A stretch of DNA of 64,000 nucleotides from Flavobacteriales bacterium. GTDB taxonomy: Bacteria > Bacteroidota > Bacteroidia > Flavobacteriales_D > Parvicellaceae. Position numbers and translations under genes: made by a program. This document shows, piece after piece, positions 30,892 through 40,901 of this stretch (its first letter is position 1; each line of letters starts with the position of its first letter). The stretch is taken from NCBI GenBank assembly GCA_020635565.1, contig JACJZN010000006.1:558001-622000 (forward strand). The letters are read 5' to 3'. The notes beneath the pieces are model-generated. The model ran no database searches, had not been told where the DNA came from, and saw nothing but the letters and a program-made list of their open reading frames with translations.

Positions 30892-31841
30892 TATTCTGGC
30901 TTAAATTCAGGGTGTGCTAACATTTTTTCAATTCCTTCCTCTATGGATAGCAATGGTCTATTTAAGATCTTGATCATCTTTGAATTGTCTGGCATTCTTC
31001 TACTCATATCCCCTTCAGGCAATGGAGGAAGATGAATAATATTTGAGGTAGAATTAGTCTTCCTGATTACCAGTTGGGCAAGTTCTAAAATTGTCATCTC
31101 TTCTGCCCCACCTATATTGATCACATCATTCATTTCATGTTCCTCTTCAAAGATCTTTATACACGCATCTACATTGTCATCTACATAACAAAAAGTTCTC
31201 GTTTGAGAACCATCTCCATAGATCGTAATATCCTTATTTTGAAGTGCTAATGATAAAAACTTAGACACTACAAAATCCTTACTTTGGTTTGGCCCATAGG
31301 TATTAAAAAACCTAAAAATGGTAAAATCCAATCCATAAGACTTCTTAAATGAACGAAAGAAGGCTTCTCCCACATTTTTAACTACAGCATATGGAACTCT
31401 GGAGTTCAAAGGAGTAGTTTCTTCGTGCTGAGGAAGCTCCACCGGCTCGCCATATACTTCTGATGACGAAGAGAAAAAAGTTCTTTTAACAGAAGTATTC
31501 TTACTTAGGTTTAACACATTCTTGATCCCATCAATGTCATTCAATACCATGATCGGATTATCCTGCGTTCTTTTTACACCAACGACTGCTGCATAATGAA
31601 ATACGTAGTCGAATTTATACGCCATCATCAGCTCACTGATATCTCTGTAATCATTTACATCACAGGCAACAAATGACCAGTTTTTATAATCAGAAGATGG
31701 AAGTTTCTCTCTTGAACCTGTGCTTAGGTTATCTGCAATAACCACATAGTATTTTGGATTTTCAACTAATCTTCTAGCAAGTGCGCCTCCAACATTTCCT
31801 GCTCCACCTGTTACTAATATCTTAATTTGTTCCATTGGCAA
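30891..31841 (-). CDS. NAD-dependent nucleotide-sugar epimerase/decarboxylase
   Basis: Short-chain NAD(P) sugar-nucleotide enzyme. VTGGAGNVGGALARRLVE (residues 10-27) is the cofactor Rossmann motif, SSSSEVYG (about 125-132) supplies the catalytic Ser/Thr region, and YAVVKN (about 151-156) is YxxxK. FRFFNTYGPNQ and the C-terminal PPLPEGDMSRRMPDNSKM are most like UDP-glucuronate decarboxylase (UDP-xylose formation), though a 4-epimerase is possible. It shares its start with the glycosyltransferase upstream (20-base overlap) and its stop base with the peptidase downstream. It is the last enzyme of the polysaccharide locus. Confidence 0.85.
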   Translation of the reverse strand: MPMEQIKILVTGGAGNVGGALARRLVENPKYYVVIADNLSTGSREKLPSSDYKNWSFVACDVNDYRDISELMMAYKFDYVFHYAAVVGVKRTQDNPIMVLNDIDGIKNVLNLSKNTSVKRTFFSSSSEVYGEPVELPQHEETTPLNSRVPYAVVKNVGEAFFRSFKKSYGLDFTIFRFFNTYGPNQSKDFVVSKFLSLALQNKDITIYGDGSQTRTFCYVDDNVDACIKIFEEEHEMNDVINIGGAEEMTILELAQLVIRKTNSTSNIIHLPPLPEGDMSRRMPDNSKMIKILNRPLLSIEEGIEKMLAHPEFKPE

Positions 31842-32880
31842 TTTTCATAAGTGTTTTCGCCCATTTCTCAGGCGTTATTTGCAAAGATAAGGTTCTGCTG
31901 ATATCAGCCATTTCATTGAACCTTTCCTGGGTAAGATTCATCATTTTTTTCATTGAATCTTTTATTTCTTGAACATTCCCCCCTTCAAAGACATGTCCGT
32001 TTTTATTTTCAAGACAAAATGCTTCAGAAGACCCCACTTGATCACTAACAATAGCGGGATAACCAGCAGCTGCAAATTCATGTAAGGACACTCCCCATGG
32101 TTCAAAATGACTTGGCAATAAATAGATCGAAGTCTCATTAATGATCTCCTGAAACTGATCTGGCTGAACAAAACCAAAGTGCTTGATCTTATCGTGTAAC
32201 ATACGATGATCCCATTGATCCCCAGTACCTACTGACCACAATTCCCATTCATTCGGTTGTTCATTTTGCAGTTCGATAAAAGCCTTCCAAATATCAAAGA
32301 TTCCTTTGTGCTCTACATATCTTCCAACGTATAAAAACCTTTTCGGAAAAGAGTTCTCTTTAGTTTGTTTTGCTTGAATTCCAAACTTGGTAAACAATGT
32401 AGTATCTGCGGCATAAAAACCTTTAAAAATATTTTCTTCTCTGAAGCCTAACTTACGAGCAAATTTTGCTTGTACCTCACCGGGCACCCAAGCTTTGTTA
32501 AACTTATCTCGGACCAGAAATCTACTCAATTTGGAAGCCAAGACCTGCTTAAGATCACCTCTCCAATGATTATCAAGCGTCAAGGTAACAGGGATCTTCT
32601 TTTTATACTTTTTAGCAATGGTCGTATATTCCTTATCAATCCAACCCGAAACGATCAGACAATCTGGACCAATCTCATTTACTTTGCTTTCGAGTTTTAC
32701 CAGATCGAATTCATTTTTATTATAAATGTTAATTCCATCAAAATCAAAATCGAACGGAGCTTCGTTGTTTACGGGCCATCGAAAAACATGCAAATCTACC
32801 TGTGGATAATCCTTCTTAACCTGTTTAAGACAGGTAATTGTATATCCAGCAAGTTCGGTATATAGGATGAGTATTTTCAT
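31822..32880 (-). CDS. glycosyltransferase, GT4-like
   Basis: 352 residues. A start at ATG 32880 is chosen because MKILILYTELAGYTITCLKQ is a typical GT-B N-terminal strand and turn. The C-terminal GT-B half has KRFLYVGRYVEHKGIFDIWKAF (about 201-222), ETSIYLLPSHFEPWGVSLHEFAAAGYPAIVSDQVGSSE (about 262-300, segments). Its E-F-A-A-G-x-P is the GT4 donor-binding E-x7-E region. Transfers a sugar from a nucleotide donor to a growing glycan; specificity unknown. Overlaps the epimerase gene by 20 bases. Confidence 0.85.
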   Translation of the reverse strand: MKILILYTELAGYTITCLKQVKKDYPQVDLHVFRWPVNNEAPFDFDFDGINIYNKNEFDLVKLESKVNEIGPDCLIVSGWIDKEYTTIAKKYKKKIPVTLTLDNHWRGDLKQVLASKLSRFLVRDKFNKAWVPGEVQAKFARKLGFREENIFKGFYAADTTLFTKFGIQAKQTKENSFPKRFLYVGRYVEHKGIFDIWKAFIELQNEQPNEWELWSVGTGDQWDHRMLHDKIKHFGFVQPDQFQEIINETSIYLLPSHFEPWGVSLHEFAAAGYPAIVSDQVGSSEAFCLENKNGHVFEGGNVQEIKDSMKKMMNLTQERFNEMADISRTLSLQITPEKWAKTLMKIANGTN

Positions 32881-32890
32881 ACGAATTAAT

Positions 32891-33976
32891 CTAAACAACT
32901 TGTTTCGTAGAAACACTTTGGAACTTTGATTTTAACTTAAGAAATCTTGACTCGAAAAATTCAAAACTCAAACCTGCTACCAAATAAGATATACCTACAC
33001 AAATAAATAGATTGACAACAAAATAATTGGTAGAAAGATAAATTCCGCAAAGCGCATAAACTAACGGATGAAACACATACAACCCATAGCTTATCTTTCC
33101 TGTGTAGTTAAGAAATTTGGTCGTCAGAAATCGATTTATTAGATGCTCTCTACTCAAGCACAGAACATATCCAATAAGGCAAAAGTATGTGAATGCCAAT
33201 AGAATGAATTTTGAAACTTGAATAATATCATTTCCTGAACCCGACATGAGCACCCAAAGAGCTATAGTAGGCATAAACACTAATATACTACCGAGAAGAA
33301 AATAATTTCTATTCTTGTAACTGTAAAAATTATCCTTCAATTCCAATAATGCTAAGATGGCTCCGATTGCAAGAGCATCAAATCTTGTAAACGTAAAATA
33401 AAACACCTCCATGCCTTTGGAGAAGAGATAATACCTCAAAACCGCTGCAATAACGACAATTCCAATTATTACACCCCACAACTTTTTATTAGGCAGATAA
33501 TAGACTACAAGCGGCCAGAAAAGATAAAAATGCTCTTCTACAGCAAGGGACCAATAATGCAATGGCCCTTTAGCCGTCCAATCAAATGTTATTGCAAAAT
33601 TTTGCAGATAGGTGTAGTAATAGATCTGCTGTCCAAATGGAACAATTTCTTTACCAAGTGCCAGCGGAACGACAAAATAAAATATTAGCAAGAATAAGTA
33701 ATACAGAGGAAAGATCCTCAAGGTTCTACGAATGTAAAAGTTTTTAAAATAGTTAGGACTTAGTCTTGAGTGAATCAAGATCCTAGTTATTAGAAATCCC
33801 GACAATACAAAAAATAACGAAACACCCGTTTGTCCAAACATGGCCAATTTAGCTAATATTTTCAGCAATTTTGTATCGTGATCATAATGCTGAAAAAAAT
33901 GAAAAACCATTACCATTAGAGCTGCAATAGCTCTAACACCATCAAGATTTTTATAATATGTTAATTCACTTTTCAT
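32891..33976 (-). CDS. acyltransferase 3 family membrane protein
   Basis: 361 residues with about ten membrane helices. It opens YKNLDGVRAIAALMVMVFHF (residues 7-26), the family signature containing the essential RxxA/H region. GVSLFFVLSGFLITRIL (about 51-67), FYIRRTLRIFPLYYLF and WSLAVEEHFYLFWPLVV (about 143-159) follow. Probably O-acetylates (or acylates) a sugar of the surface polysaccharide at the inner membrane. It overlaps the Wzy-like gene by 11 bases, an operon layout. The C-terminal helix is followed by basic residues. Confidence 0.92.
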   Translation of the reverse strand: MKSELTYYKNLDGVRAIAALMVMVFHFFQHYDHDTKLLKILAKLAMFGQTGVSLFFVLSGFLITRILIHSRLSPNYFKNFYIRRTLRIFPLYYLFLLIFYFVVPLALGKEIVPFGQQIYYYTYLQNFAITFDWTAKGPLHYWSLAVEEHFYLFWPLVVYYLPNKKLWGVIIGIVVIAAVLRYYLFSKGMEVFYFTFTRFDALAIGAILALLELKDNFYSYKNRNYFLLGSILVFMPTIALWVLMSGSGNDIIQVSKFILLAFTYFCLIGYVLCLSREHLINRFLTTKFLNYTGKISYGLYVFHPLVYALCGIYLSTNYFVVNLFICVGISYLVAGLSFEFFESRFLKLKSKFQSVSTKQVV

Positions 33977-35267
33977 CTATTAGTTTTGAATTAGTTATAT
34001 AGTTCTTCCAGTTGTAATAGTAAAGTAAATAAAAAAGAGGTAATCCATTTAGAAAGTAATTTCCCTGTCTAAGTAGGTATAATGCCATCATTACAAAGAT
34101 GGCCTGACTAACAATGCGATAATCTCTATGTGAGTGATCAACTGATTTTCCAATGAAGCCTCTGAAAATAACTATTCCAATAAAAATAACCCCAATTAAT
34201 CCGGTCTCAACCATAAGTCTTAGCAGCATACTATTACCATCAAATCTATTAAACTCAAAATCATAACTAATTACTGATTTGGTCAATGAGTATTCTTCAT
34301 AAGCCATCTCATAAGAACCTAGTCCTGTTCCAAATACTGGATAATCCTTCAGATTACTTACAGCAATATTATAGCTATTATAAAGCACAAAACTGCTGGT
34401 ATTCGTATTTTGGATAGAATAATCCTGATATACCCACAAACCGATTGATGTATCAACTCTACTTCTAAATTCGTCAATATTAGAATAAAGTCCCCAACCC
34501 GCTAAAGCAGCTATACTCAGTCCAATCACGGTATATCTCAACCTAATACTATCTGTGACTAAAATTATGACAAAGAAAATACCAATATAGGCGGTTGATG
34601 AACTGGTTCCTATATAGACAGCTATAACAATCAATGACTGAATCTTAGATAATAAATATTTTTGTTTAAGAATTAGATTATAGATCGCCACGTAAACTAC
34701 TGGCGCTATTACCACAGCTACAGTTGACGGTTCGGAATAGATCGAATTAATTCGAATACCAAGAATACCACCGTTAATGACTTTCCATTTATTTAAAAGC
34801 CAACCATAATCATAAAAAGGAGCAATTTTTAAATAAAATCCGACAACTTGGACCATTCCAATAACACAAGTATAATATCCCCATTGAATAAATCGTTTGA
34901 AAATATATTCAACATTGTATTTAAAATATTGTATCACATAGGAATAAAAAACCAAAGACAATAATAGCCCTCCCCATACTTTGATGAATTGAAATGTTTC
35001 ATACCCATTAATAGCCACATAAAACAAGCCAACCACCAGGGTAAACAGAAGTATTTGCAGAACGAATTTAGGTAGCCTATATTTCAAAAAGAAAAAAGGT
35101 AAAAGCCCCAAGAAGATAATGTAATGAAAGTAAAACTCAAAAGGTTGTTTGAAGAATATATAAGAACTTAACACTACTGTAAGCATAATCATTCCTTCAA
35201 CCCAAATGGAAACACCTTTAGGACGTTCTAATTTTTCAAACTGCAATATTTGCCTAACTAAATTCAA
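33966..35267 (-). CDS. O-antigen polymerase/ligase (Wzy-like) membrane protein
   Basis: 433 residues with about 10-12 membrane helices. A large periplasmic loop (about residues 255-325) carries FGTGLGSYEMAYEEYSLTK (about 316-334), the Wzy_C-type region, and NGLPLFYLLYYYNW near the end. Polymerases of this type link repeat units at the periplasmic face. It overlaps the acyltransferase by 11 bases and lies 2 bases after another acyltransferase-3 gene. Its sequence is very hydrophobic and strand-poor, as expected. Wzy rather than WaaL cannot be proved from sequence alone. Confidence 0.78.
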   Translation of the reverse strand: MNLVRQILQFEKLERPKGVSIWVEGMIMLTVVLSSYIFFKQPFEFYFHYIIFLGLLPFFFLKYRLPKFVLQILLFTLVVGLFYVAINGYETFQFIKVWGGLLLSLVFYSYVIQYFKYNVEYIFKRFIQWGYYTCVIGMVQVVGFYLKIAPFYDYGWLLNKWKVINGGILGIRINSIYSEPSTVAVVIAPVVYVAIYNLILKQKYLLSKIQSLIVIAVYIGTSSSTAYIGIFFVIILVTDSIRLRYTVIGLSIAALAGWGLYSNIDEFRSRVDTSIGLWVYQDYSIQNTNTSSFVLYNSYNIAVSNLKDYPVFGTGLGSYEMAYEEYSLTKSVISYDFEFNRFDGNSMLLRLMVETGLIGVIFIGIVIFRGFIGKSVDHSHRDYRIVSQAIFVMMALYLLRQGNYFLNGLPLFYLLYYYNWKNYITNSKLIDEK

Positions 35268-35269
35268 AA

Positions 35270-36421
35270 TTATTCTTTACCACTTTGAACTAAGGTAAAC
35301 TTTCCCTTCATTTTTAAAAAAGGCTTTTCGAAAAAACGGTATGATAAAAAGGATATTAGTATTGAAACTCCAAATATTAACACATAAAGTAATAGACTCT
35401 CCACAATTGAATCCGCGTTAATCACCGAAAACAATTTTACAAAAAAGAAAGATATTACCATATGATACATATAAAGACCGTAGGATATGTTTCCAAGGAA
35501 TGAAAACAATCTCATTTCTAGTAATTTTGAAAATCTACCCCCTATGGAGACATTAACTATTATCACAATAAAGCATAAACTTCCAATCACGTGATACACG
35601 TCATCTAACGAACTGGGAAGTAAAATCTTTACGAACGGAAAGAATAATAAAGAACTAAAAAACACCCAATCATTAAGCATCACCTTTTTTAACCTTTCAC
35701 TTCCTCCTCGAACAATATTAGCTCCTATCGCTCCAATCATCATACTTTCAAATTTAGACATTGCTATCAATCTTTTGAGTCCCAATACAAATTCAGATTC
35801 AGGAAGAATGTTTAGTTTTATAAGAGAAATAAACATCACTTTTATAGATATTATCAGGATAAACAGAAAAATAAAAAGCGACAATTTGCTTTTCAACTTT
35901 CTAAAAAATACCGGCCACAATAAATAAAATTGTTCTTCCACTCCAATACTCCAAAGTTGTCCTATGTGAGGCACCGCTTCCATAAAACTAAACGCAATAT
36001 TCGGGGACATCAACATAAATAACCAGAAGTTTTCCCATTTCTGAAGCAGAAATTGACCATTCAGATATCCAACTTCCAAAAAACTAATTTGTGGAAACAC
36101 AAAAAAACCGAGTAAAACCATCAAGTAATACAATGGCCAAATTCTAAGAATTCTTCGAACGTAAAATGCTTTCAAATTAATCTTTCCATACCGTTCCTTC
36201 TCCTCTAGTAGTAGGTACGTAATCAGAAACCCACTCAAAACAAAAAAGAAATAGACGCCTAACCCTCCAAAATTCAACAGATTCGAATACTCAACAAAAT
36301 TAGGCAATCCATATATTGACTTAAACATCTCAGTGTGCGCTACAATCACAAATGATGCTGCCATAAATCTCATGGCATTTAGACCCGGCAAATAAACTCT
36401 ATTTAAATTTTCTTTTCCCAT
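35270..36421 (-). CDS. acyltransferase 3 family membrane protein
   Basis: 383 residues; start at ATG 36421 chosen because it lies 4 bases after the previous gene's stop and matches family N-termini (MGKENLNRVYLPGLNAMRFM). About ten membrane helices. Family motifs: LPGLNAMRFMAASFVIVAH, GGLGVYFFFVLSGFLITYLLLEE, FYVRRILRIWPLYYLMV, SIGVEEQFYLLWPVFF. Probable O-acetylation of a surface glycan. A second copy of this family (32891-33976) lies two genes away; the two are diverged, so they are probably for different sugars or positions. Confidence 0.92.
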   Translation of the reverse strand: MGKENLNRVYLPGLNAMRFMAASFVIVAHTEMFKSIYGLPNFVEYSNLLNFGGLGVYFFFVLSGFLITYLLLEEKERYGKINLKAFYVRRILRIWPLYYLMVLLGFFVFPQISFLEVGYLNGQFLLQKWENFWLFMLMSPNIAFSFMEAVPHIGQLWSIGVEEQFYLLWPVFFRKLKSKLSLFIFLFILIISIKVMFISLIKLNILPESEFVLGLKRLIAMSKFESMMIGAIGANIVRGGSERLKKVMLNDWVFFSSLLFFPFVKILLPSSLDDVYHVIGSLCFIVIIVNVSIGGRFSKLLEMRLFSFLGNISYGLYMYHMVISFFFVKLFSVINADSIVESLLLYVLIFGVSILISFLSYRFFEKPFLKMKGKFTLVQSGKE

Positions 36422-36425
36422 ACTC

Positions 36426-37640
36426 TCAAAGCTCCATTTTGAGACGTTGCTTATAAGCATTTATACTTCCTTCTTTTGAAAGTTCTAATGCTTCTTCAGC
36501 CAACTTAATTCTCAGTTCGGAATCCAATAATGAAATCAATCTGCTTTCTATTTCATCAAGGTTATTTGTTTCGGTAACGAATCCCGCAATTCCGTTAGTT
36601 AAAATTGAGCCTGTATTCTTAGTCACAACACATGGCAATCCCATCGCCAATGCTTCATAAACTACTGTTGCAGAACCTTCACATAAAGAAGGTAATAAAA
36701 AGACATCTGAGTCTTCATAATAATCAAGCAATTTCTCTTTTGAGACACTTGGAACTACATTTATATACTCCGTAATTTGAACCAAAGCTTTGTCAGACAC
36801 CTCAATTGGACCAACCATTGTAAATTCCGCAATATTCTTCATTCGTTTTGCGATCTCAAGAACATGATGTGCACCTTTTCTCACTCCAATTCTTCCTACG
36901 GTCAAAACCTTCAATTTGCGATTTTTGTGAATACTATATTCTTTTCTTCTTTGAAAAAAATCGAGATTCACTCCATATGGAACAACTTTTATCTTACTCG
37001 ATGAAACTCCCAATTCTATCATGGAGTCTTTTACAAAATCAGATGCGCATATAATCTTGTCTGCCAACTTCATTTCTTCCAGTTCTCTATTCGCAAATTC
37101 CTGAGAAGGTTTAGAATGATAATTCAACTCACCCAAACTCCAATTTGACAAACTCGAAAAATGAGGTTCCAATATTTCCATTTCTTTAAAAAATGGAGCT
37201 ATGGTTTGTTCAAGAACTTTCAAAGAAGTATCCTTATATGTTTCAAACAGTTCTAAACTAGCCCCATTAAAACTATAAATTTTCTTGGGAGGATAAGCAA
37301 TATCACGCTTCGCTAAATTCTGAAAAGCCTTGTTATACCAATTATAAATTTCCAGGTTTCTTTCTAAAGAATCCGATTTACTTAATTTATAACCTATTTG
37401 TAAACCAAGCATCGGATAATGTTTAATCTTGTTTGATGGTATTTTTGGTTGTCTATGGATCAATTTAACCATCGATACTGGCAACAATTTTGAAGGAATC
37501 ACCTTGATTAAATTAGGCCAACCCTTCGTTCCGACAATATCCGTATAGAACGTTTCAAGCAACTCTAACTCCTCAAGCATCTCCGGAATGGCATAATGCA
37601 TTCTACTTCCAATCTGAAATACCGAATACTCACTATTCAT
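36426..37640 (-). CDS. glycosyltransferase, GT4 family
   Basis: 404 residues; start at ATG 37640 chosen over a GTG three codons upstream. The GT-B N-half contains SRMHYAIPEMLEELELLETF. The C-half has KLKVLTVGRIGVRKGAHHVLEIAKRM (about 224-249, segments) and DVFLLPSLCEGSATVVYEALAMGLPCVVTKNTGS (about 315-348). Here E-A-L-A-M-G-x-P is the donor E-x7-E region. It lies at the 3' end of a run of minus-strand genes and is followed at 4 bases by the acyltransferase gene. The 198-base gap to the divergent sulfotransferase must hold both promoters. Confidence 0.88.
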   Translation of the reverse strand: MNSEYSVFQIGSRMHYAIPEMLEELELLETFYTDIVGTKGWPNLIKVIPSKLLPVSMVKLIHRQPKIPSNKIKHYPMLGLQIGYKLSKSDSLERNLEIYNWYNKAFQNLAKRDIAYPPKKIYSFNGASLELFETYKDTSLKVLEQTIAPFFKEMEILEPHFSSLSNWSLGELNYHSKPSQEFANRELEEMKLADKIICASDFVKDSMIELGVSSSKIKVVPYGVNLDFFQRRKEYSIHKNRKLKVLTVGRIGVRKGAHHVLEIAKRMKNIAEFTMVGPIEVSDKALVQITEYINVVPSVSKEKLLDYYEDSDVFLLPSLCEGSATVVYEALAMGLPCVVTKNTGSILTNGIAGFVTETNNLDEIESRLISLLDSELRIKLAEEALELSKEGSINAYKQRLKMEL

Positions 37641-37848
37641 ATACAGCACGGATTTTAATCCATTTTGCTATAGAATAATCTCAAAAAACCAAAAACCATT
37701 CTAATTACAATCTAAATATTTATTTACATCTCAAAAGTAACAAAATCACTCCCAACAAAGATTCCTCGTGTAAAAAATGTTTACTTTTACAAATGAGCAC
37801 TCCGACTTTTGAAAAAATATTACACGATTGAATTAAGCTGAGAAGAGC

Positions 37849-38559
37849 ATGCCATTATCCCACGAAAACGAGGTTTTATTTATCCATATTCCAAAAAATG
37901 GTGGAAAATCATTCGAAATCTTCTTAGATATTCACCATCAATATAATGGTTCTCCGAACAATCGATCATTTCTGAATAAGGTTAGTAAGTTTCTTCTTAA
38001 TATAACTTCAAACAAAAATGCGAAACATCAACTAATGGGGGTCTTAGATAAATCTTTTGCTGCTCAGCACCTTACTTATCAGGAAATTTTACTGGGCAAT
38101 TGGATAGATCATGATATTTTAAATCGATATTTGAAAGTAGCTATAATTCGTAATCCATACGATCGCGCTTTTTCATTATTTAACCATTGGTCCAGAGACG
38201 AAAATAATTCCAAAGAAACGGTAGAACGTAACTTCTTTAATTTTCTTGACCGAATTGAAGAAAATAGAAGGAGTGCTGATCATAATATGGCTAGTCACTT
38301 TAAACAACAAGTAGATTTCCTTAAAGATTTGAACGGAAATATAGTCGACATAGAACTGATCAAACTTGAAGATATCGATTCAGAAGTGAAAAAATTCACC
38401 CAAAAGCATCAACTGAAAAACCTAATTAATAAGGACTTTCCGAAAAATAAAGAATCGAATAACAATCTTAGGTCCATCTCCAAATCAGAAAGAAACATTC
38501 AAAAGGTCAAAGAACTTTTCTTTGATGATATTCAGCATCTTGGTTACACTTTAAACTAA
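37849..38559 (+). CDS. sulfotransferase family 2-like protein
   Basis: 236 residues. FIHIPKNGGKSFEIFL (residues 11-26) is the 5'-phosphosulfate loop. AIIRNPYDRAFSLFNHWSR (about 98-116) is the 3'-phosphate-binding motif of PAPS-dependent carbohydrate sulfotransferases. It would transfer sulfate from PAPS to a sugar hydroxyl. No signal peptide, so cytoplasmic or membrane-associated. One of six such genes in the locus and one of four on the plus strand, opposite to nearly all glycosyltransferases. No promoter was identified in the divergent gap. Confidence 0.85.
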   Translation: MPLSHENEVLFIHIPKNGGKSFEIFLDIHHQYNGSPNNRSFLNKVSKFLLNITSNKNAKHQLMGVLDKSFAAQHLTYQEILLGNWIDHDILNRYLKVAIIRNPYDRAFSLFNHWSRDENNSKETVERNFFNFLDRIEENRRSADHNMASHFKQQVDFLKDLNGNIVDIELIKLEDIDSEVKKFTQKHQLKNLINKDFPKNKESNNNLRSISKSERNIQKVKELFFDDIQHLGYTLN

Positions 38560-38621
38560 ATCCAATTGGTTTAGTCTCCAAGGTTTTATAAGAAATGACT
38601 GTCTACTTACAAAGTAATAAT

Positions 38622-38629
38622 TAGCTTTG
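38622..38629 (+). promoter_or_regulatory. -7 element of GT4 gene promoter
   Basis: TAGCTTTG fits TAnnTTTG exactly, 39 bases before the ATG at 38669. No matching -33 box at the consensus distance. Confidence 0.4.
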
Positions 38630-38668
38630 CCTTAAAGTAACCTTGCGAAAAGCGGATAATCTACATTA

Positions 38669-39820
38669 ATGAAAATAGCTTTCTTTTCAGACGGTATCCA
38701 ACCATTTGTTGTTGGTGGCATTCAACGACACTCATATTATTTTTGCAAGTTCATGTCAAATTTGGGGGTGAAAATTGATTTATATCACACCACATTTGAT
38801 GGTCGTAAACCTGATCTTTCTACTGTTTTTTCATCTGAAGAATTAGAGAATATTAATGATTATTACATTCCTTTCCCAAAGCAAGGGAAATTACCTGGTC
38901 ACTACGTACGCGAGTCATATAAATTATCAAAATTAATATTCGAAAAATTCATCTCCAATGGATCGAAAGTAGACTTTGTCTATAGTAAAAACTATAGTTC
39001 TTGGTATTATATAGAACAAAAAATGAAAGGTTCTATACTTCCACCTGTTGGCGTAATGCTGCATGGTTATGAAGCATACCAAATTAACAGACGAAGTTTG
39101 GTTGCAAGAAAAAATGTATTCTTTCATAAAAAACCTACGGACTTCAACACCTTACACGCTGATTATGTATTTTCATACGGAGGAAAAATCAGTGATATCA
39201 TTAGAAAGATTGGCACTGATCCATCCAAAATTATTGATATCACTTCAGGAATTGATGAAGACTGGATAGACACTAACCCTAAAACATCTAGTAGCGATAC
39301 TATTTCATTTGCATTTGTAGGGAGATATACGCCAAGAAAAGGGATACATCATATTTATCATTGGGTCAATAATAACCTAAATAGAAAATTCCAGATTCAA
39401 TTTGTTGGACCAATTCCTGAAGAAGATCAAATTAAACACGATCAACTAATCTATCATGGAAAAGTAACCGACTCCTCTCGTTTACAACAAATACTTTCAA
39501 CGGCAGACGTGTTGCTTTGTCCTAGTAGAGCTGAAGGAATGCCAAATGTTATATTAGAAGGAATGGCTAGGGGATGTGCTATTCTTGCAACGGATGTTGG
39601 AGCAGTGGAAGCTTTGGTAGATGACAGCAATGGTTGGCTAATACCTCCATTTGATCAAACTGCTTTTGATGACACCATGGATAAAATCATGAAAATTGAA
39701 AGAAATGTTATTTCTTCAAAGGGAGCAAGATCCATCGAAAAGATCAGGAATTCCCTTACTTGGGATCAAATAGCTAAACAAACCTTAGAAGCGATCGAAG
39801 AAATCGTCTCTAAATCCTAA
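38669..39820 (+). CDS. glycosyltransferase, GT4 family
   Basis: 383 residues, GT-B fold. N-terminal FFSDGIQPFVVGGIQRHSYYF (residues 5-25, segments) and C-terminal FAFVGRYTPRKGIHHIYHW (about 212-230). Then ADVLLCPSRAEGMPNVILEGMARGCAILATDVGAVEAL (about 281-318), in which E-G-x-P-N-V-I-L-E-G-M-A-R-G is the GT4 donor-binding region. It uses a nucleotide sugar for glycan extension. It is on the plus strand with the sulfotransferase just before it, so the two may share a promoter. It ends 11 bases inside the convergent gene at 39810. Confidence 0.88.
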   Translation: MKIAFFSDGIQPFVVGGIQRHSYYFCKFMSNLGVKIDLYHTTFDGRKPDLSTVFSSEELENINDYYIPFPKQGKLPGHYVRESYKLSKLIFEKFISNGSKVDFVYSKNYSSWYYIEQKMKGSILPPVGVMLHGYEAYQINRRSLVARKNVFFHKKPTDFNTLHADYVFSYGGKISDIIRKIGTDPSKIIDITSGIDEDWIDTNPKTSSSDTISFAFVGRYTPRKGIHHIYHWVNNNLNRKFQIQFVGPIPEEDQIKHDQLIYHGKVTDSSRLQQILSTADVLLCPSRAEGMPNVILEGMARGCAILATDVGAVEALVDDSNGWLIPPFDQTAFDDTMDKIMKIERNVISSKGARSIEKIRNSLTWDQIAKQTLEAIEEIVSKS

Positions 39821-40901
39821 TTAATCGATTGTATTCTTCCTTGTATTTTTCTTTTCTAAAATACTCTGAACACAAAGACTTCATCCGGATGTTTTCGGCT
39901 TGATCAACAGAAGTCAGTCGTGGAATCTCGTTGAATATTATTTGTCCGCAATTGAGTTGATGAGTGAGTTCAGAATAATCTCCAATTCCCTCTGAAATTA
40001 ATATTTTCAGACCTGCACTTAAATATTCGGCAAATTTTACAGGACTTGCCACTTGATTGGTCACTCGATCTTCCCGAATTAATATTCCATAGTCGCAGGA
40101 AGATAGTTCTTTCTTTACTTCTTCATGTCCCACAAACTTTCTTTCTACTCTTTCTGGAAATTCACTTATCAATTCATCAATAAGAACATTTTCCCTAGTC
40201 ATAAATAATACTTCTCCATTCTCGTGATCCTTCAACCATTTTCGCAGCATTTTAACTACCAACTCAAATGACTGCCAAGGTCCCGTACCTCCGGAATACA
40301 CTAATTTTACATTACCATGATTCTTTCTTATCTCCTCAAAACTTTGTTCAAACCACGAATTATTTAGTGTACAAGGGATTATTACATATGAATCGTTTTT
40401 GAAAGCAAATTCGTTCTTCCAATAATCAACCAATTTCTGAGAAACGGCTAATCTATAAGTTGATTCCAACACTGCTCGTTTTTCTGACCGAATAAAATCC
40501 TGACCAAGCTTTATATTTCCCATTGTAACATCATACTCTTCTACTTCGGCTTTAACTGCAGCTCTTCCGTCATAAATGACTTTTTCAATTCCTGCATCCA
40601 TCGCCAAAACTGTAGCCAAAGGCCCTCTACAAATTATTTTCTCAACGTTATTTCTTAATTGCCATTTTAACATTGGAAGATGCCATTTCCAACGAGAAAT
40701 TCCAAATATCATTTTTAGGACAATGGCTTCAGGCTCTTTCTGGAGTATTTTCGCCTTATTCCTTTCAAAATTAGCTTTCGGAATAAAGGCAATCAGACGA
40801 ATTTCAACACTTGTTGATTTTCTTAAAAACTCAAGTGTATCCAATACTTGGCTTTCATATATCCCTGATGGTTGATCGTTAAATGTGAAATAATAAATCA
40901 C
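39810..40901 (-). CDS. glycosyltransferase-like protein (GT4-like, divergent)
   Basis: 363 residues. The C-terminal half has the GT-B order: NVKLVYSGGTGPWQSFELVVKML (about 196-218, segments), SCDYGILIREDRVTNQVASPVKFAEYLSAGLKILISEGIGDYSE (about 270-313, segments). Here ASPVKFAEYLSAGLKIL plays the part of the donor-binding region. The N-terminal half (YYFTFNDQPSGIYESQV) differs from common GT4s. Likely glycosyltransferase of the locus. Its start overlaps wecB's stop (4 bases, ATGA-like), and its end overlaps the convergent GT4 gene. Confidence 0.72.
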   Translation of the reverse strand: MIYYFTFNDQPSGIYESQVLDTLEFLRKSTSVEIRLIAFIPKANFERNKAKILQKEPEAIVLKMIFGISRWKWHLPMLKWQLRNNVEKIICRGPLATVLAMDAGIEKVIYDGRAAVKAEVEEYDVTMGNIKLGQDFIRSEKRAVLESTYRLAVSQKLVDYWKNEFAFKNDSYVIIPCTLNNSWFEQSFEEIRKNHGNVKLVYSGGTGPWQSFELVVKMLRKWLKDHENGEVLFMTRENVLIDELISEFPERVERKFVGHEEVKKELSSCDYGILIREDRVTNQVASPVKFAEYLSAGLKILISEGIGDYSELTHQLNCGQIIFNEIPRLTSVDQAENIRMKSLCSEYFRKEKYKEEYNRLIRI